Part shown: piece after piece, positions 8,240-16,501 of the stretch
Numbering within the stretch: the stretch's first letter is position 1
Layout: each line of letters begins with the position of its first letter
Origin: Shewanella piezotolerans WP3
GTDB lineage: Bacteria > Pseudomonadota > Gammaproteobacteria > Enterobacterales > Shewanellaceae
Direction: 5' to 3'
Length of the DNA stretch: 64,000 nt
Assembly: GCF_000014885.1 (NCBI RefSeq)
Contig: NC_011566.1
Location: 4,896,501-4,960,500, forward strand
Notes under the pieces: model-generated
Told to the model about the DNA's origin: nothing
Seen by the model: the letters and a program-made list of their open reading frames with translations, nothing else
The model's database searches: none
Position numbers and translations under genes: made by a program

Positions 8240-9475
8240 ATGATGAAAAGAGTATTATTGATAGGTGCTTGTCGCCCCGGACACAAAGCCCTGTTTGAGT
8301 TAGGTTATGAAATAGTTTGGTTGATGAAAAAAAGCAGTGCATTTGCGGTTGATCTGACCCTGCCCTACCAATCCATTTACTATTATAGTGACATGTCGAC
8401 TCAAAACATTGTTGATATAGTCGTTGCATTGCACAATTGTCGTGCCTTTGATGGTATCTGCACCTATCACGATGATATTCAACATTTGGCAATCGCGATA
8501 AGTGAAGCGATTGATGTTCAATATGGCGTCGATAGCCGCCTTGCTGAATTGGCCCATGATAAATATCAAACACGCCAAGTGTTACAAGCAGCCAATATCG
8601 AACAAGTAGAGTGTCATCTGGCACAAGACGAAAAGAGTTTTGACCGGTATATAAACCAGATGACGTTTCCTGCCATTGTAAAACCCTATGCTGGAACGGG
8701 TAGCAGTGGGATCTCAATCCTCTATTATCCACATCAGGCAGCTGAAGCTCTGACGAGGCTTAAAGCCTGTGGAGATGATTTTCCAGTGCTCATCGAAGGA
8801 TATTTACAAGGTCGAGAATTCAGTGTAGAAGCCATTTCAGAAAATGGTCAGCACCGAATTGTAGCCGTTACAGAAAAGTTCATTGACCACAAAACCTTCG
8901 TTGAAATGGGGCATGTTGTGCCTGCCCGTATTACCGACAGTGAGCATCAATCCATTGATGATTATGTCAGCCGGGTATTAACCGCACTGGAAGTGATCCA
9001 AGGATTAACCCATACCGAGGTTATTTTGACGGCCAAGGGGCCTCAAATTATCGAAACCCACACTCGAGCAGGTGGTGACCGAATTACCGATTTAGTCAAA
9101 TTTTCAACTCATGTTGATTTGTATCAACTCTATGCCAAACAAGCCACAGGCACAAAAATAATGCCACTGTTGCCCGATACTATCGTCGCTGAACAGGCCT
9201 CTGCCGTATGGTTTCTGTGTGCCAACCTAGATGACAACGCATCATTGCAATCGATTGAAAACGTCGAAGAAGTTAGAGGGATTAAGTACGTAAGAGAAGT
9301 TAAACTGATGAAAGAGCCCGGTAGTAGAATGGGGTCGTTCAAGGACAGTTTCAGTCGTGCGGCAATGATTGTGGCTGTCGGTCGAGACAGTGACGAAGCG
9401 TTGGCCAACGCGCAAAGAGCCGCAGCTATGTTGACACTTAAGTTAACGTGGTCACAACCCGTTATAGAGCACTAA
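8240..9475 (+). CDS. ATP-grasp ligase C (L-amino-acid-ligase type)
   Basis: 411 residues from the first of two adjacent ATG codons after AGAGGTAA. ATP-grasp landmarks: IVKPYAGTGSSG (146-157), LIEGYLQGREFSVEAIS (184-200), THTEVILT (258-265) and IETHTRAGGD (271-280). The C-terminal 90 residues end with the GRDSDEALANAQRAAAML motif seen in the small C-terminal domain of L-amino-acid ligases. It shares motif order and many identities with ligase B (for example the SVETIS/SVEAIS strand), pointing to duplication. It is only 4 bases from the MFS gene. Predicted to form an amide bond with ATP consumption; substrates unknown. Confidence 0.87.
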   Translation: MMKRVLLIGACRPGHKALFELGYEIVWLMKKSSAFAVDLTLPYQSIYYYSDMSTQNIVDIVVALHNCRAFDGICTYHDDIQHLAIAISEAIDVQYGVDSRLAELAHDKYQTRQVLQAANIEQVECHLAQDEKSFDRYINQMTFPAIVKPYAGTGSSGISILYYPHQAAEALTRLKACGDDFPVLIEGYLQGREFSVEAISENGQHRIVAVTEKFIDHKTFVEMGHVVPARITDSEHQSIDDYVSRVLTALEVIQGLTHTEVILTAKGPQIIETHTRAGGDRITDLVKFSTHVDLYQLYAKQATGTKIMPLLPDTIVAEQASAVWFLCANLDDNASLQSIENVEEVRGIKYVREVKLMKEPGSRMGSFKDSFSRAAMIVAVGRDSDEALANAQRAAAMLTLKLTWSQPVIEH

Positions 9476-9479
9476 CATC

Positions 9480-10688
9480 ATGTTAAAACTAGTTATCAGT
9501 GAATTTTTTACCAATGTCGCCAAAGGGTTGTTTACCTTGGCATTGGGGATGATGTTGTACGAATTGACCGACAGTGTATTGGCCTTTGCACTGGCATTTA
9601 CCAGCGAATTTGTGTTTTCGTTGTTATTGCAAGGCTTTTCAGGCAGCTTTGTTGACCGCTATTCGCCTAAACGCGTTTTGGTCATCAATGCAGCATTAAT
9701 TTCAGCCGTCTTTTTGGCGGTCGTAGGCCTAACATGGTCTCAGGTATCGTTACCTGCTGGGCTGCTATTTGGGTTGGCACTAGTGATCAATTTTTGTCGT
9801 CCCTTCTTTCGTGCTGCGACGTTTGCCATCGTACCAGAGGTTGTGAGTAGTGACCAATATGAAAAAATCAACAGCTATATCTCGATAGCTCTTCAAGTAG
9901 GCCAGATAGTCGGAATGGTGTTGGCTGGTGTATTGCTTGAGCTTGCTAGTATGCATGCGGTGATCACCTGTGTTGGCGGCTGTTACTTGTTGTCATTGGT
10001 AGGTTATTGGCAATTGAAACCTAAAGGACTAGACAAAACCTCAAATCAAGTGGCTAAAGCCAGTTGGAAAACCGTTTTTGATTTCATCAAAAAGAGCCCT
10101 TTTGTGATGGGGGTTTACATCATAGGGGCACTTGATTTTGCTTTTATTGGCCTCTTTAACCTCATGTTGGCTCCTGTCGTCAGACGAAATTATGATTCGG
10201 CTGAAAGGTGGTTAACCATATTGGACATGAGTTTTGCTGCTGGTGCGATATTGGCTGGTTTTTATATAGTCAAACGTAAGCAGAAATTGGGTATACGCCT
10301 AGATATGACAGTGCTTTCAATTATGGCGGCAGGATTAACCTTTGTTGCGTTTTGGCTGCAGTTTCCTGACATCGTAGTTATCACACTGATTGCACTATTT
10401 GGCGGTTTTTTAACGATGTCGACCGTTGTGTGGAGTACTACGTTACAGCAAATATCACCACCTCAAATTAAAGGGAGGCTCGCTTCTATAAAGCTGGTGT
10501 GTAATTCATTTTTTATTACAGTTAGCACTTTGGGCGCTTCAGCACTCAATAGAAACGGTTTCGAGGCCTCATTGGGCTTTTCAGTTGTTTGTGCCTGTAT
10601 AGCCATGGTAATAGCAGTAGGCGTTTATACCATGGCACAAAATTCTTTCGGTTTTAGAAATTATAAGTTGAGTCAGGATGTCAGTTAA
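9480..10688 (+). CDS. MFS transporter, EntS/MFS_3-like exporter
   Basis: A 402-residue polytopic protein with about 12 hydrophobic segments. The conserved loop after segment 2 reads GSFVDRYSPKR near 58-68, the MFS signature (family GxxxDRxxRR), and the protein resembles the enterobactin-exporter branch. It sits 4 bases after ligase C and overlaps the FAD gene by 11 bases, so it belongs to the same operon and probably exports the cluster product or an intermediate. Confidence 0.87.
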   Translation: MLKLVISEFFTNVAKGLFTLALGMMLYELTDSVLAFALAFTSEFVFSLLLQGFSGSFVDRYSPKRVLVINAALISAVFLAVVGLTWSQVSLPAGLLFGLALVINFCRPFFRAATFAIVPEVVSSDQYEKINSYISIALQVGQIVGMVLAGVLLELASMHAVITCVGGCYLLSLVGYWQLKPKGLDKTSNQVAKASWKTVFDFIKKSPFVMGVYIIGALDFAFIGLFNLMLAPVVRRNYDSAERWLTILDMSFAAGAILAGFYIVKRKQKLGIRLDMTVLSIMAAGLTFVAFWLQFPDIVVITLIALFGGFLTMSTVVWSTTLQQISPPQIKGRLASIKLVCNSFFITVSTLGASALNRNGFEASLGFSVVCACIAMVIAVGVYTMAQNSFGFRNYKLSQDVS

Positions 10689-12198
10689 TATTTGTATCAT
10701 AGGAGCTGGGCTGGCCAGTACAGCAATACTAGTGAACTTGATCAAAGCGGTTGAACAACAAAAGTTGGGTCACGTATCGATCGATGTATTTGAAAAGTCT
10801 AGTCGTTTTGGACCTGGTTTGGCTTATCGTTATGAATCAAACATGCTGTTGCTTAACCGGACGACTCGCAGGATGTTTGTCACAGAAAAAGGCGATTTTT
10901 TAGCATGGATAAATCAACAACAATTTGTTGAGTTAGATTACCCTATTGATGATACATATTTGCCCAGACATTATTTTGGAAAATTTTTAAGCTGGCTTTT
11001 TCAACATTCGAAAGTCCGAGCAAAGCAACTAAATTGTGACGTCAATCTTTTGAATAGCACCGTAACAGACATGAGACGTGAAGGTCAAAAGATGTGCTTG
11101 TTGTCCTGCGAAGGTGATTACTTCGAATACGATCACATTTTTTCGTGTGTTGGCAACGATACCAAGGCTGATCCATATGATCTTATAGGCACTTCCGGAT
11201 ATTACTCGAATCCTTATCCTGCTAACCAATTTAACGCCCTTAAAAAAGGGGTGAAAGTGGCATTAATCGGCACTCGATTGACGGCGGTTGACTTGGCTAT
11301 CCAAATCAGCGAAATGCAACCTGACGCCGAAATAACCATGCTTTCTCGCAATAGTGGTTTACCCTCCAAAGCAGGTTTGGCCTTCCATATCATAGAGTTG
11401 ACCTATTTCAATGAACAAAACATTGCCAAACTGGCCCAGCCTGGCGAGCCAATATCACTCAAAGCGGTGGCTCGTTTACTTAATCAAGACTTGCAGGCAG
11501 CGGGTATCAAACTGGGGATCTTTGGATTATTCAATGGTGCTAGAAATCAAGTGTTTGATGGCGATGAAGAGCAAGTTCGTAACATGAGAGAAGTATTGTT
11601 AGCAGCCAGCGAGTCGATTTCTTTTGTCTGGAAACGCCTATCAGAAGCAGACCGAAACCTGTTCTTCAAGCGATATGCTGAAGCTTGGGTATTACTCCGG
11701 TTAACAATGCCTGGTAGTAGCGACGGCAGGATCAGGCAATTGATCCAAACTGGCAAACTGGAAGTATCCTCTGGGCTAAAAGACATCAACCATGATGTCG
11801 AAAAAGGCTACCGGGTTGGATATCAAAATGGCCAAGAGAGTTGGTTTGATGTGGTGATTAACTGTACTGGTATAAAACGTCATTGTGACAAATTGAGCCA
11901 GTCACTGATCCACTCAATGGTTGATCAAGGGTTATGTACTATTCATCCCTTCGGTGGCGTGCGCATTGATCCAAAAACCAATTTTTCGATATCGGCAGAC
12001 AGCAAGATTAATCCAAATTTATCGATTATTGGACAACTGTCAGTGGGTGAATACTTCATGGTCAACAGTGTTGATGTGTTGTTACTGCAATCTCATATTG
12101 TGGTCAATGCTTTTATCGCCAAAACCAACAGTGCCAAGGTTTACAACCAACCTTCAGTGTTTGTCCAAACATTTGACGAAGCGCTTTTGACCGGTTAG
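10678..12198 (+). CDS. FAD/NAD(P)-binding protein, YdhS-like (COG4529 type)
   Basis: A 506-residue flavoprotein candidate. The first dinucleotide-binding motif is IIGAGLAS (7-14). It is followed by FEKSSRFGPGLAY (38-50) and LLLNRTTRRM (57-66), the N-terminal block of the FAD-NAD(P)-binding family, and a second motif LIGTRLTAVD (196-205) matching the GTGLTxVD block of YdhS-like proteins. Such proteins are poorly characterised but related to N-hydroxylating monooxygenases. In this operon it is the only redox enzyme, so it may hydroxylate, oxidise or desaturate a building block or the ligated product. The start is inside the MFS gene, preceded by AGTCAGG. Confidence 0.8.
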   Translation: MSVNICIIGAGLASTAILVNLIKAVEQQKLGHVSIDVFEKSSRFGPGLAYRYESNMLLLNRTTRRMFVTEKGDFLAWINQQQFVELDYPIDDTYLPRHYFGKFLSWLFQHSKVRAKQLNCDVNLLNSTVTDMRREGQKMCLLSCEGDYFEYDHIFSCVGNDTKADPYDLIGTSGYYSNPYPANQFNALKKGVKVALIGTRLTAVDLAIQISEMQPDAEITMLSRNSGLPSKAGLAFHIIELTYFNEQNIAKLAQPGEPISLKAVARLLNQDLQAAGIKLGIFGLFNGARNQVFDGDEEQVRNMREVLLAASESISFVWKRLSEADRNLFFKRYAEAWVLLRLTMPGSSDGRIRQLIQTGKLEVSSGLKDINHDVEKGYRVGYQNGQESWFDVVINCTGIKRHCDKLSQSLIHSMVDQGLCTIHPFGGVRIDPKTNFSISADSKINPNLSIIGQLSVGEYFMVNSVDVLLLQSHIVVNAFIAKTNSAKVYNQPSVFVQTFDEALLTG

Positions 12199-12225
12199 AC
12201 CCATTTTAATCAAACTCATGAAAAA

Positions 12226-12253
12226 GCAAGCCTGTAGCAAGGCTCGCTTTTGC
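12226..12253 (+). terminator. terminator or attenuator before the RND genes
   Basis: GCAAGCCT (12226-12233) pairs with AGGCTCGC (12240-12247) with one mismatch, followed by TTTTGCATTTT. Its position argues against the ATG at 12218 as the adaptor start and suggests reduced readthrough to the efflux genes. Confidence 0.5.
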
Positions 12254-12283
12254 ATTTTCAATTTTTACAGAGTGATTTTAACC

Positions 12284-12913
12284 ATGTTAAAAAGAGTTTT
12301 ACTGCTACTGACCATCTTGCTTAGCTGTTTTATAGTCACAGTAATGGCAAAAAGCAGCATTGAAAAACCGGTCAGTTTTATCGCCGTTAGTGGTTATAAG
12401 AAGCATCATTTGTTGGTCGCCAAATTTGATGGAATTGTCAATAAAATGAACATTCATGCCGGGCAAGTGATTGACGGTACACAACTCATGTTCAGTATTT
12501 TCCCATTGGATCCGACGTTGACGGTTCAGCAAGAATTTACCCTGTCACATAATACCCTAGTCGCCAAAACCTATGTTAGACAAGGCGATAAAGTGGCTCG
12601 TTACCAAAAGATTGCCAAACTGGCTAACAAGCTAGATTTATTCATGGTAGGCCATATTCATCGCCAAGATACTGCACCTTTGTTTATTGGTAAACCAGTG
12701 ACAGTCTCCTTGGATCCTGACGGCACCCCCTTTGCCATCAAGGGAAAAGTGATTGCTTTTGAGCATAGTGAAAGTGGACCGAACATTGGAGTTCGTGTCG
12801 AGATTGACTTTGATATTACCAACTGTCTTAAAGATAGTCGCTGTGTCAATTTCCTTAAACCTGGCGTATTAGCAAAAGTATCGATTGATGCTGGCGCTAA
12901 AACAACGCTTTAA
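12284..12913 (+). CDS. short periplasmic adaptor (HlyD/RND membrane-fusion type)
   Basis: From 12284 the protein is 209 residues: a signal anchor (MLKRVLLLLTILLSC), then a lipoyl/barrel-sandwich pattern (KFDGIVNKMNIHAGQVIDG near 47-65, then KTYVRQGDKVARYQ near 95-108) and a beta-barrel-like region (FIGKPVTVSLDPDG). The two lipoyl halves are joined by only about 30 residues, so the long alpha-hairpin of normal adaptors (350-400 aa) that contacts TolC is missing. It overlaps the pump gene by 26 bases, confirming the pair. It may work with another adaptor or without a classical outer-membrane channel. Confidence 0.72.
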   Translation: MLKRVLLLLTILLSCFIVTVMAKSSIEKPVSFIAVSGYKKHHLLVAKFDGIVNKMNIHAGQVIDGTQLMFSIFPLDPTLTVQQEFTLSHNTLVAKTYVRQGDKVARYQKIAKLANKLDLFMVGHIHRQDTAPLFIGKPVTVSLDPDGTPFAIKGKVIAFEHSESGPNIGVRVEIDFDITNCLKDSRCVNFLKPGVLAKVSIDAGAKTTL

Positions 12914-15900
12914 ATCACAGAGTATTGTCGTCATGGGTTCATTGATTACCACCAGACCAGTTTTCATCATTTATCTTTTTTTATTGTTGGCGGTGATGGG
13001 AACTGGAATTGCCACTCAATTACCGATCTCAATTTATCCACCCATCGATAAACCAACCATTCGGGTGACCCAGAATTTTAGCCAGGATAGTCACGACTTT
13101 TACATTAATTACGGCCAAAAAATCGAACGTTCCTTTCGCACTATCGAAAATGTTGAAGACGTTGAAGCAACCTACACACGAGGAAAAGCGGTTTTTTTCG
13201 TCAATTTTTCTTGGAACGCTAATTCACAATCCGCCAAACGGGATGTCGAAACCATTGCGTCATTTTATCAAGCGCAATTACCGAAATACCTACCCGCAAC
13301 CCGGGTCGACTTTTTTGACCCAGCATCTGAAAATTATGTTGCCTTTAAATCGACCCAATTAGACACAGCAGCCCTGAGCAGCCTGATTAAAAATGCTCTT
13401 ATCCCCAAACTTGAAGGCATTGAAGGCGTGGGGGCGGCTTGGGTTTCAGACGCATCATCCCAGCAAGTTTTAATTAAATTAAAACCCTATGCCATGATGA
13501 AGTACGGGGTCTCGCTTGCTACTGTGATCAACACGTTAACTTTCAATGAAGTCGATATTGACTTAGGTAGGCTAAAAAGTGAAGACACCGGTGACATCGG
13601 TATCAACTTCAAACTCGGTTATACCTCGGTGGCAGAAATTAGCGCCATTGAACTAAAATCAATAGCTGGTAACAAACTGTTGATTAAAGATATCGCCGAC
13701 GTCAGATTAGAGAAAAAAGACGCTGACCGTTTTTTCTATTTTAATGATGAAGAGGTAATAGCCGTTGCTATTTGGCCTGAACCTGGTGCCAATATGTATG
13801 AAGTATCACGTCAATTTATTGAATTGACTCAAAGCTTTTCCAGGGAGAGCTCCGATATTTTGGTCATCAACAACCCTAAACAGTTTATTGAAGAAGCAAT
13901 TATCAATATCTTGCTCGCCATCGCATTAGGTATGGCCATAGCGGCTGTAGTGGTATTGTGTTTCTACAGAAAACTATCCAGTGTTTTATTCATCTGTATC
14001 TCAATGCCGCTGTGTTTGGTGATCTCAATATTGGTCATGAGAGTATTGGGCGTCGGTATTAATTTATTATCTCTTGGTGCAATGAGTATCTCCATTGGTA
14101 TGGTAGTAGATAGCTCTATTCTGGTCATCGACAGCTTGGTCTACCAGCAACAACAGAATAAAGGAAAAATAGACCTGTTACGACTGATCCAGTCAATGAC
14201 AAATGAAATTAGGCCTTCCATCATTACATCGACTTTAACCTCTATTGTGGTCTTTTTACCGCTTGCTTTTACTGAGCCTTTGACCGCTACACTATTAAAA
14301 GATTTAGCATTGGTCACGGTCTCAATCTTGGTCACATCATTATTTGTCAGCTTATTTTTTATTCCAGCGTTATTTTTGGTGCTCAAACCCCAAGCACAAT
14401 CCAAACTATCAGGTCAGTCCAACAACGGCATCAGCGTTTATTTCTTACGTCTCATCAATGTCATTCCAACGGCTAAGTGGGTGTTTCCTTTTGTTATCTT
14501 GTCGGCTTGCATTTACACGGTTGTTGAACTTATACCTAAAATTGACCTCGAAGTGGTCGCCCAGCCCAAAGCGCAAATCATTGACGTGCATGTGCTATTT
14601 AATGCTACTGGTTTAGCGCCTGATCGGAAAATGGCGATTATTCGCCCTCTACGGCAGGAAATAGAACAATTAGCAGCCGACAAACTCAAATTCATTTACA
14701 TTGACGTTCGCAAAAATGATGCCTATCTATCGCTGCACGTTAAAAACTACGACGACAATGCGCAGTTACTCAAAGCATTGTCCAGCATAGATGAAAAACT
14801 ATTTAATGCCGAACTAAGCTATGAACCCTGGATAACATCATCATTGAAAATCAAAGACTACCCTGCCAGAGAGTTACTATTCACCTCTGCAAGCGACAGT
14901 CAAAACCGCACGCTACTCATACGGGCTAAAGCTATTGTAAAAGCGTCGCAAAATATCAATAGAGTTAAAATTAAGCCTAGTGACAGGCAAGTCGATGAAG
15001 TAAATCTGAATCTAAAATCAACCACCGTTGACAGCTTGCTAGATGACCGAGGTTTTGCTCGAGAGCTTGACCAACTGACCCTTTACGTCAAACATGCAGT
15101 TGCGCCACAAAAGCTGACCGACATAACAACGGAACAAGGAGATTTTCCTGTATACCTGAGTGTCTCAGAACAGTCTACAAAAGCATTTGATATCTTGGAC
15201 ACACCGTATGAGATCAATGGTCACAAAGCTTTTATCGGCGATTTGGTTACGTTATCGGCTACCCGCAGCTGGCGAGAATTCTATTCGGTCAACACCAGAC
15301 CTACTTTCAGTTTGCAACTATGGAGTAATCCTGGAGTAACTGAAGCACAAATAGACCAATTAGTTGCCCTGTTGAGGGCTGAATTAGGAGATAACTCCTT
15401 TGCAGAAACCAACCCTAGTACAGAAATGGTTAAAGGTCTGGAATCCATAGTTACGGCGTTCATATTTTCAATCGTGTCTGTATTTCTAGTGGTCTTATAC
15501 CACTTTAAAACGGTTGCTCGCTCATTGGCCGTGATGTCCGTTGTATTGTTTGGCATCACTGGTAGCGTAGTTTCTCTTTACGTATTTGAAAGTACTTTGT
15601 CACTAAACTCCATGTTGGGTATGTTGATTTTAGTCGGGTTATCCGTTAATAACTCAATATTAATACTCGATTTTTACCAAAAGAACCAGGCGCCAGGTAA
15701 AAATTCGATCAACGTCATAGGCCAAAGTATCAGTCGACGGTTTCGTTCACTGTTAGTGACAAATTTGACTACATTTGCAGGGATGTTACCGCTCGCTGTC
15801 GGTTTTGGCCCTGGTCAAGATATATTAAAACCGCTCGGTATAAGTGTTAGTGGCGGCCTACTCATCGCCACAGGATTAACCATTATTGTCTTTCCAGTGA

Positions 15901-15983
15901 TATTACTTTGGTTTAAGCCCTTGCATAGCGCAAAAATTAGTACACCGATTTCGCCATCAGCTTTAATTGGATCTACACGTTAG
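12888..15983 (+). CDS. RND efflux transporter, permease subunit
   Basis: A 1031-residue protein with the RND plan: TM1 near 20-40, a large periplasmic loop, a TM2-6 block (about 335-500), a second loop, and a TM8-12 block (about 855-1010). The proton-relay positions deviate from AcrB: TM4 reads GMVVDSSILVID, where the second Asp is Ser (residues 408-409), and TM10 reads GLSVNNSILI with Asn921 in place of the essential Lys. Asn at both positions is known in some RND subgroups, so the pump need not be dead, but coupling probably differs. ATG 12888 follows a TTG; 12933 is an alternative start. It probably expels the cluster product or gives self-protection. Confidence 0.87.
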   Translation: MLALKQRFKSQSIVVMGSLITTRPVFIIYLFLLLAVMGTGIATQLPISIYPPIDKPTIRVTQNFSQDSHDFYINYGQKIERSFRTIENVEDVEATYTRGKAVFFVNFSWNANSQSAKRDVETIASFYQAQLPKYLPATRVDFFDPASENYVAFKSTQLDTAALSSLIKNALIPKLEGIEGVGAAWVSDASSQQVLIKLKPYAMMKYGVSLATVINTLTFNEVDIDLGRLKSEDTGDIGINFKLGYTSVAEISAIELKSIAGNKLLIKDIADVRLEKKDADRFFYFNDEEVIAVAIWPEPGANMYEVSRQFIELTQSFSRESSDILVINNPKQFIEEAIINILLAIALGMAIAAVVVLCFYRKLSSVLFICISMPLCLVISILVMRVLGVGINLLSLGAMSISIGMVVDSSILVIDSLVYQQQQNKGKIDLLRLIQSMTNEIRPSIITSTLTSIVVFLPLAFTEPLTATLLKDLALVTVSILVTSLFVSLFFIPALFLVLKPQAQSKLSGQSNNGISVYFLRLINVIPTAKWVFPFVILSACIYTVVELIPKIDLEVVAQPKAQIIDVHVLFNATGLAPDRKMAIIRPLRQEIEQLAADKLKFIYIDVRKNDAYLSLHVKNYDDNAQLLKALSSIDEKLFNAELSYEPWITSSLKIKDYPARELLFTSASDSQNRTLLIRAKAIVKASQNINRVKIKPSDRQVDEVNLNLKSTTVDSLLDDRGFARELDQLTLYVKHAVAPQKLTDITTEQGDFPVYLSVSEQSTKAFDILDTPYEINGHKAFIGDLVTLSATRSWREFYSVNTRPTFSLQLWSNPGVTEAQIDQLVALLRAELGDNSFAETNPSTEMVKGLESIVTAFIFSIVSVFLVVLYHFKTVARSLAVMSVVLFGITGSVVSLYVFESTLSLNSMLGMLILVGLSVNNSILILDFYQKNQAPGKNSINVIGQSISRRFRSLLVTNLTTFAGMLPLAVGFGPGQDILKPLGISVSGGLLIATGLTIIVFPVILLWFKPLHSAKISTPISPSALIGSTR

Positions 15984-16053
15984 TGATGGGGTTAACCCAC
16001 TCATAGCTATGAGTTAAATTTAGTTCTGACAATAATAATTTGACTTAGAGTTA

Positions 16054-16069
16054 AAGTATTTATATATAG
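16054..16069 (+). promoter_or_regulatory. possible decayed LexA (SOS) box
   Basis: The 16 bases AAGTATTTATATATAG differ at three positions from a LexA site of the form CTGTATTTATATACAG and lie upstream of the umuD remnant. This fits a lost SOS operator but could be chance in AT-rich DNA. Confidence 0.3.
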
Positions 16070-16122
16070 GTTCAAGCGCTATTTTGCGTGTTTTTCTAGT
16101 CCTAAATAGGTTAACGGCTTTT

Positions 16123-16496
16123 ATTAAACCCGTTGCTACTCCCTAAAGCCCTGCAGCTGACTATTGTCAGCTGCCTTTAAGCCTTGGTTGTTCACCCTAG
16201 CGCTCTTTATCGGGCAAGCCCAAGCCTATTCAATGCAGGGCGTTGGGATCTTTGATGGCGACATTCTTATCGTCGATCGCCATGAATAAATGCGTAATGG
16301 CGACGTGATAGTCGCTAACCTTAACGGCGAGTTTGTTTGCAAGATTATTGATACCCGATCACGACTGCTACTCTCGTCTAATGAACGGCATCAACCGGTA
16401 CCTATCCATGAATATGACGAGTTCTCAATTGAAGGCGTAGTGATCCGTTCTGTTCGCTGTCACCGCGCTAGCCCATTGTTAGCCGCTAACGGTTAA
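16123..16496 (+). pseudogene. umuD: umuD remnant with stops and a frameshift
   Basis: Piecewise translation gives recognisable UmuD: KPVATP, a stop at 16144, then SPAADYCQLPLSL in the same frame. A frame change follows before FIGQAQAYSMQGVGIFDGD and ILIVDRHE (ending at 16277), a TAA at 16278, and an open C-terminal part of 68 residues with the catalytic Lys region (EFVCKIID). In the self-cleavage block the usual GDSM reads AYSM. The gene sits 5 bases upstream of umuC in the normal order, so this is an in-place decayed umuD. The C-terminal piece alone cannot be an active protease because it lacks the Ser. Confidence 0.8.
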
Positions 16497-16501
16497 TCGT
16501 T

